The notes under the pieces were generated by a model. That model searched no databases. It had not been told where the DNA came from and saw nothing but the letters and a program-made list of their open reading frames with translations. From CAZFAT01 sp964517075 (GTDB lineage Bacteria; Acidobacteriota; Vicinamibacteria; Vicinamibacterales; SCN-69-37), in the NCBI GenBank assembly GCA_964517075.1, contig CAZFAT010000226.1, positions 1 through 8,383 on the forward strand: 8,383 bases of DNA, given 5' to 3'. Of this stretch, positions 6,323 to 8,383 are shown piece after piece (positions within the stretch are counted from its first letter, which is position 1; every line of letters begins with the position of its first letter). Made by a program: the position numbers and the translations under genes.

Positions 6323-7576
6323 ATGGCCCTCACGCGAGAACGTCGCACCCAACTCACCTTTCGCTATGAAGCGCTGCGCGCCGGCGCTGCCGGTGTGCTG
6401 GAAACGGCCAGCGGCACGTTCCTCCTCCTCATCGCCGTCCGCTGGTTCGAGGCCGGCGCCTTCGCGAAGGGCTGCGTGGCTGCCGGGTCCGGCCTGGGCT
6501 ACGTCCTCGCGCCTGTGCTCGTCACCGCCGTGGAGGCCGCGCGGACGCCGGTCTCGCGCGCGGCCGCGCACCTGGCCCTCGTCGGCGCGGCTGCTCTCGC
6601 GCTGGCCGCGCTCGTCCCCCATCTGGCGGTGTTTGTCGCCGGCAGCATGATTGGCATTGCCGCCGCTGGCGCGATGCATCCGTTGCTGACGCAAATCTAT
6701 CAAGACAACTACCCGGCCCGCTCGCGCGGCCGTTTCTTCTCGCGGACCATGGTGATTCGCATCGCGAGCGCGGCGGGGTTCAGCGCCGTCGCCGGATCGC
6801 TCCTCGCCTCGGACCTCGGCGACTTTCGCGCCGTGCTCGTGGTGTTCGCCGCGGCGCTCGCCTTCTCGAGCTGGTGCCTGCGGCGCATTCCGTCGACCGG
6901 GCTCCACGTCTCGGGCGGCCGCCATCCGTTCCGGGCGCTCCGCCACGTACGCGACGACCCGGTGTTCCGCACCACGCTCATCGCGTGGATGCTCATGGGG
7001 TTTGCCAATCTCATGATGCTGCCCCTCCGCGTCGAGTACCTCGCGAACCCAGCCTACGCGCTGACGTTGCCCGCCGACACCATCGCGCTGCTCACCGGCG
7101 TCGTGCCCAACCTCGCGCGGCTGATCATGAGCCCGATCTGGGGCTGGTTCTTCGACCGCGCCAACTTCTTCGTCCTGCGGATTGTGTTGAACATCGGGTT
7201 CGCCATTGGCGTCGCGTCGTTCTTCACGAGCGACACGATGGGCGGCTTCCTCTTTGCCGCCGTCGTGCACGGCGTGTCGTCGGCGGGCGGCGATCTGGCG
7301 TGGAGCCTGTGGGTCACCAAGCTCGCCCCGGCCGAACGAGTGGCTGAGTACATGAGCGTGCACACGTTCTTTACGGGCGTCCGCGGCCTGCTCGCGCCTA
7401 TGCTCGGGTTCTATCTCGTCGCTCACTGGTCGATCACCGCCATGGGATTCCTCGCCGCTGGTCTGATCCTGACCGCCTCGGCACTCCTCGTCCCCGAGGC
7501 CAGGCGCCATCGGCTCGGGCTCCGCACGGCGCCGCCCGACACGCCACCGGCACCGGCGGACCAGGGGCAGACGTAA
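6323..7576 (+). CDS. MFS transporter
   Basis: This 417-residue inner-membrane protein has about twelve hydrophobic segments in two halves, the size and layout of the major facilitator superfamily. The N-terminal half runs from TFLLLIAVRWFEAG (32-45) through FVAGSMIGIAAAG (104-116). The loop NYPARSRGRFFSRTMVIRI (129-147) is basic and resembles the MFS loop between helices 4 and 5. The central cytoplasmic loop is about residues 185-213 (RRIPSTGLHV to RDDPVFR), and the second half includes SPIWGWFFDRANFFVLR (270-286), an A-motif-like segment (GxxxDR). The C-terminal tail (TAPPDTPPAPADQGQT) is Pro-rich and polar. The ATG is the first possible start, because the frame has a stop at 6272-6274 and no other start between; there is no clear Shine-Dalgarno. 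The gene is transcribed alone, divergent from the minus-strand pair. Substrate and direction of transport are not visible; export is a guess. Confidence 0.88.
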   Translation: MALTRERRTQLTFRYEALRAGAAGVLETASGTFLLLIAVRWFEAGAFAKGCVAAGSGLGYVLAPVLVTAVEAARTPVSRAAAHLALVGAAALALAALVPHLAVFVAGSMIGIAAAGAMHPLLTQIYQDNYPARSRGRFFSRTMVIRIASAAGFSAVAGSLLASDLGDFRAVLVVFAAALAFSSWCLRRIPSTGLHVSGGRHPFRALRHVRDDPVFRTTLIAWMLMGFANLMMLPLRVEYLANPAYALTLPADTIALLTGVVPNLARLIMSPIWGWFFDRANFFVLRIVLNIGFAIGVASFFTSDTMGGFLFAAVVHGVSSAGGDLAWSLWVTKLAPAERVAEYMSVHTFFTGVRGLLAPMLGFYLVAHWSITAMGFLAAGLILTASALLVPEARRHRLGLRTAPPDTPPAPADQGQT

Positions 7577-7599
7577 AGAGGGGGCGAGGGCGAGGGCTT

Positions 7600-7632
7600 G
7601 CCCGCCGTAGCGCCGAAGGTGCGAAGGCGGGC
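7600..7632. repeat. 33-nt structured hairpin element, REP-like
   Basis: Outer arms GCCCGCC (7600-7606) and GGCGGGC (7626-7632) pair perfectly. Inner arms GCGCC (7610-7614) and GGTGC (7618-7622) pair with one G-T wobble. They are separated by a symmetric 3x3 internal loop (GTA against GAA) that could form G-A, T-A and A-G pairs. The tip is C-GAA-G, the same triloop as the very stable d(GCGAAGC) mini-hairpin. It lies 24 nt after the MFS stop and directly before a TATACT box. It resembles short intergenic palindromes that recur in some high-GC genomes. It might also end MFS transcription, but no T-tract follows. Confidence 0.65.
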
Positions 7633-7633
7633 G

Positions 7634-7639
7634 TATACT
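7634..7639 (+). promoter_or_regulatory. Candidate -10 box for the STN-like gene
   Basis: TATACT matches the sigma-70 -10 consensus at five of six positions in otherwise very GC-rich DNA. At 16-18 bp upstream there is no good -35; that position is occupied by the right half of the hairpin at 7600-7632. Transcription would begin near 7646 and leave a leader of about 59 nt. Confidence 0.4.
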
Positions 7640-7683
7640 CGAAAAAGCCGAGTCCGGGCCGTCCGGTCGCAGGCCGGATTGAG

Positions 7684-7701
7684 GGTTCGAGGGTCAGAAC
7701 C
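7684..7701 (+). promoter_or_regulatory. Small leader hairpin carrying the ribosome binding site
   Basis: GGTTC (7684-7688) and GAACC (7697-7701) can pair around an 8-nt loop that contains GAGGG (7689-7693), the only Shine-Dalgarno-like sequence before ATG 7705 (11-nt spacing). The site would be displayed in the loop. Two further 5-bp hairpins are possible upstream, ACTCG/CGAGT (7637-7653) and TCCGG/CCGGA (7662-7678). Confidence 0.3.
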
Positions 7702-7704
7702 ACC

Positions 7705-8383
7705 ATGCGCACTACCACCTGCCTCGCCGTCGCGATCGCTGGCGTCCTGGGATGGGGGACGCCCTCCACCGCCCAGACGCCAGATCGCGTGCTGGCGCTG
7801 TCGTTTGACGCGGATGGACGCGTCAACCTCCGGGCGCAGAACGTCACGCCCCGCGAGATCCTGGCGGAGTGGGGCCGGCTCTGTCAGTGCCATCTCGTGA
7901 ACGCCGAGGGACTGCGAGGCGAGGCGGTGACGGTCCCGCTGCTGTTCGAGCACCAGCCACAGTCGGTCGTACTCGGGTCGCTGTTGCGGCAGGCCGCGGG
8001 CTACGTGCTGACCCCGCGTCGGGCAGACGCCACCGGGCCGTCCGCCTACGAAACCATCTACATCGTCGCGACGAGTAACCCGAGCTCCACCGGGTACTCG
8101 GCGGTCTCGGCGCCCATGCCGTCGGCGTCCATGCCGACGCGTGGTTCACCACAGAACGAGATTCCACCTGTCCAGGAGATCACGGGCCAGCCGGCCGCGG
8201 CCACGCCGCCACCGGGCCAACAGCCGGCCACGTACAAGCCCGCGGCACCTGGCACGGGCCTGCCAACCTCCAGCGTGTTCGTGCCGATTGTCGCGGTGCC
8301 CAGCAGTCCGTTCGCGACGACTCCCAATCGCGGCGGCGGTCCCGGCACCCCCACACCGGCGGCCGGCACCCCCGGTCAGGCCC
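7705..8383 (+). CDS. Secreted protein with STN-like domain and proline-rich tail (3'-truncated)
   Basis: The frame is open from ATG 7705 to the window edge, giving 226 residues of an incomplete protein. Residues 1-23 form a Sec signal peptide (CLAVAIAGVLGWG core, probable cleavage after STA at 23), so the protein enters the periplasm. Residues 39-104 resemble the STN domain (secretin and TonB short N-terminal): RVNLRAQNVTPREILAEWGR (39-58) corresponds to the first strand and helix, and SLLRQAAGYVLTPR (92-105) to the second helix and last strand. STN domains are found at the N-terminus of secretins and some TonB-dependent receptors, but this one is followed by a Pro/Ala/Thr/Gly-rich tail (from about 125) and no visible barrel. 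C60 and C62 (LCQC) could form a disulfide or bind a ligand. The start is supported by the signal peptide and by GAGGG upstream. A role in envelope protein interactions is inferred from the domain alone. Confidence 0.75.
   Translation, partial: MRTTTCLAVAIAGVLGWGTPSTAQTPDRVLALSFDADGRVNLRAQNVTPREILAEWGRLCQCHLVNAEGLRGEAVTVPLLFEHQPQSVVLGSLLRQAAGYVLTPRRADATGPSAYETIYIVATSNPSSTGYSAVSAPMPSASMPTRGSPQNEIPPVQEITGQPAAATPPPGQQPATYKPAAPGTGLPTSSVFVPIVAVPSSPFATTPNRGGGPGTPTPAAGTPGQA

Noticed and set aside
6286..6369. Short frame from ATG 6286 overlapping the MFS start, considered as a regulatory upstream ORF.
   Set aside because: GGAGA is too close to the ATG for good initiation, and the 27-residue product is Arg/His/Thr-rich with no pattern.
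6224..7510. Long antisense open frame (428 codons) opposite the MFS gene.
   Set aside because: It mirrors the MFS coding frame, is Glu/Arg/His-rich, and has no domain or sensible start context.
7580..7597. G-rich tract with repeated GGGCGA, considered as a G-quadruplex.
   Set aside because: Only three G-tracts of three or more occur close together on this strand; a fourth is missing nearby.
7684..7690. GGTTCGA, like a tRNA T-loop.
   Set aside because: No matching T-arm, acceptor stem or anticodon arm can be built around it; it is part of the leader hairpin of the last gene.

Overview
The window is high-GC, densely coding DNA from a Gram-negative-type bacterium. The heptosyltransferase-family enzyme points to LPS or another surface glycan. 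The style of several proteins (a small Cys/His protein next to a DUF5658-like membrane protein, and a secreted STN-like protein with a proline-rich tail) would fit Acidobacteriota, perhaps Vicinamibacteria. That placement rests on recollection of protein style and is not proven by the sequence.

Region 1 (2-5338, + strand) is a tight five-gene run that looks like one operon for a surface polysaccharide. It holds the tail of a membrane protein (2-349), a GT9 heptosyltransferase-like enzyme (367-1545), a 607-residue putative GT-B glycosyltransferase of capsule type (1545-3368), a UDP-sugar SDR that looks most like a UDP-glucuronate decarboxylase or epimerase (3396-4379), and a radical SAM enzyme with a short SPASM/Twitch-like C-terminus (4388-5338). 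The gaps are 17 nt, a 1-nt overlap, 27 nt and 8 nt. A plausible division of labour is that the SDR supplies a nucleotide sugar, the two glycosyltransferases add residues, and the radical SAM protein modifies a sugar or carrier. That last role is inference.

Region 2 (5380-6055, - strand) faces the operon tail to tail. A small Cys/His-rich protein (5756-6055) overlaps a DUF5658-like three-helix membrane protein (5380-5799), so the two are probably co-transcribed and translationally coupled. The 267-nt divergent intergenic region 6056-6322 separates them from region 3 and contains a GC-rich palindrome and a tandem repeat.

Region 3 (6323-8383, + strand) holds a 417-residue MFS transporter (6323-7576). 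A 128-nt intergenic stretch follows, with a striking hairpin (7600-7632) directly abutting a TATACT -10-like box. Last is the 5' part of a secreted protein with an STN-like domain and a Pro/Ala/Thr-rich tail (7705 to the window edge).

No complete, clearly new defence or mobile system is visible. There is no CRISPR array, integrase, transposase, tRNA or rRNA. The most promising leads are the glycan-operon radical SAM enzyme, the GT-B protein with its repeated YRGxxLW motif, the small Cys/His plus membrane protein pair, and the hairpin element at 7600-7632.
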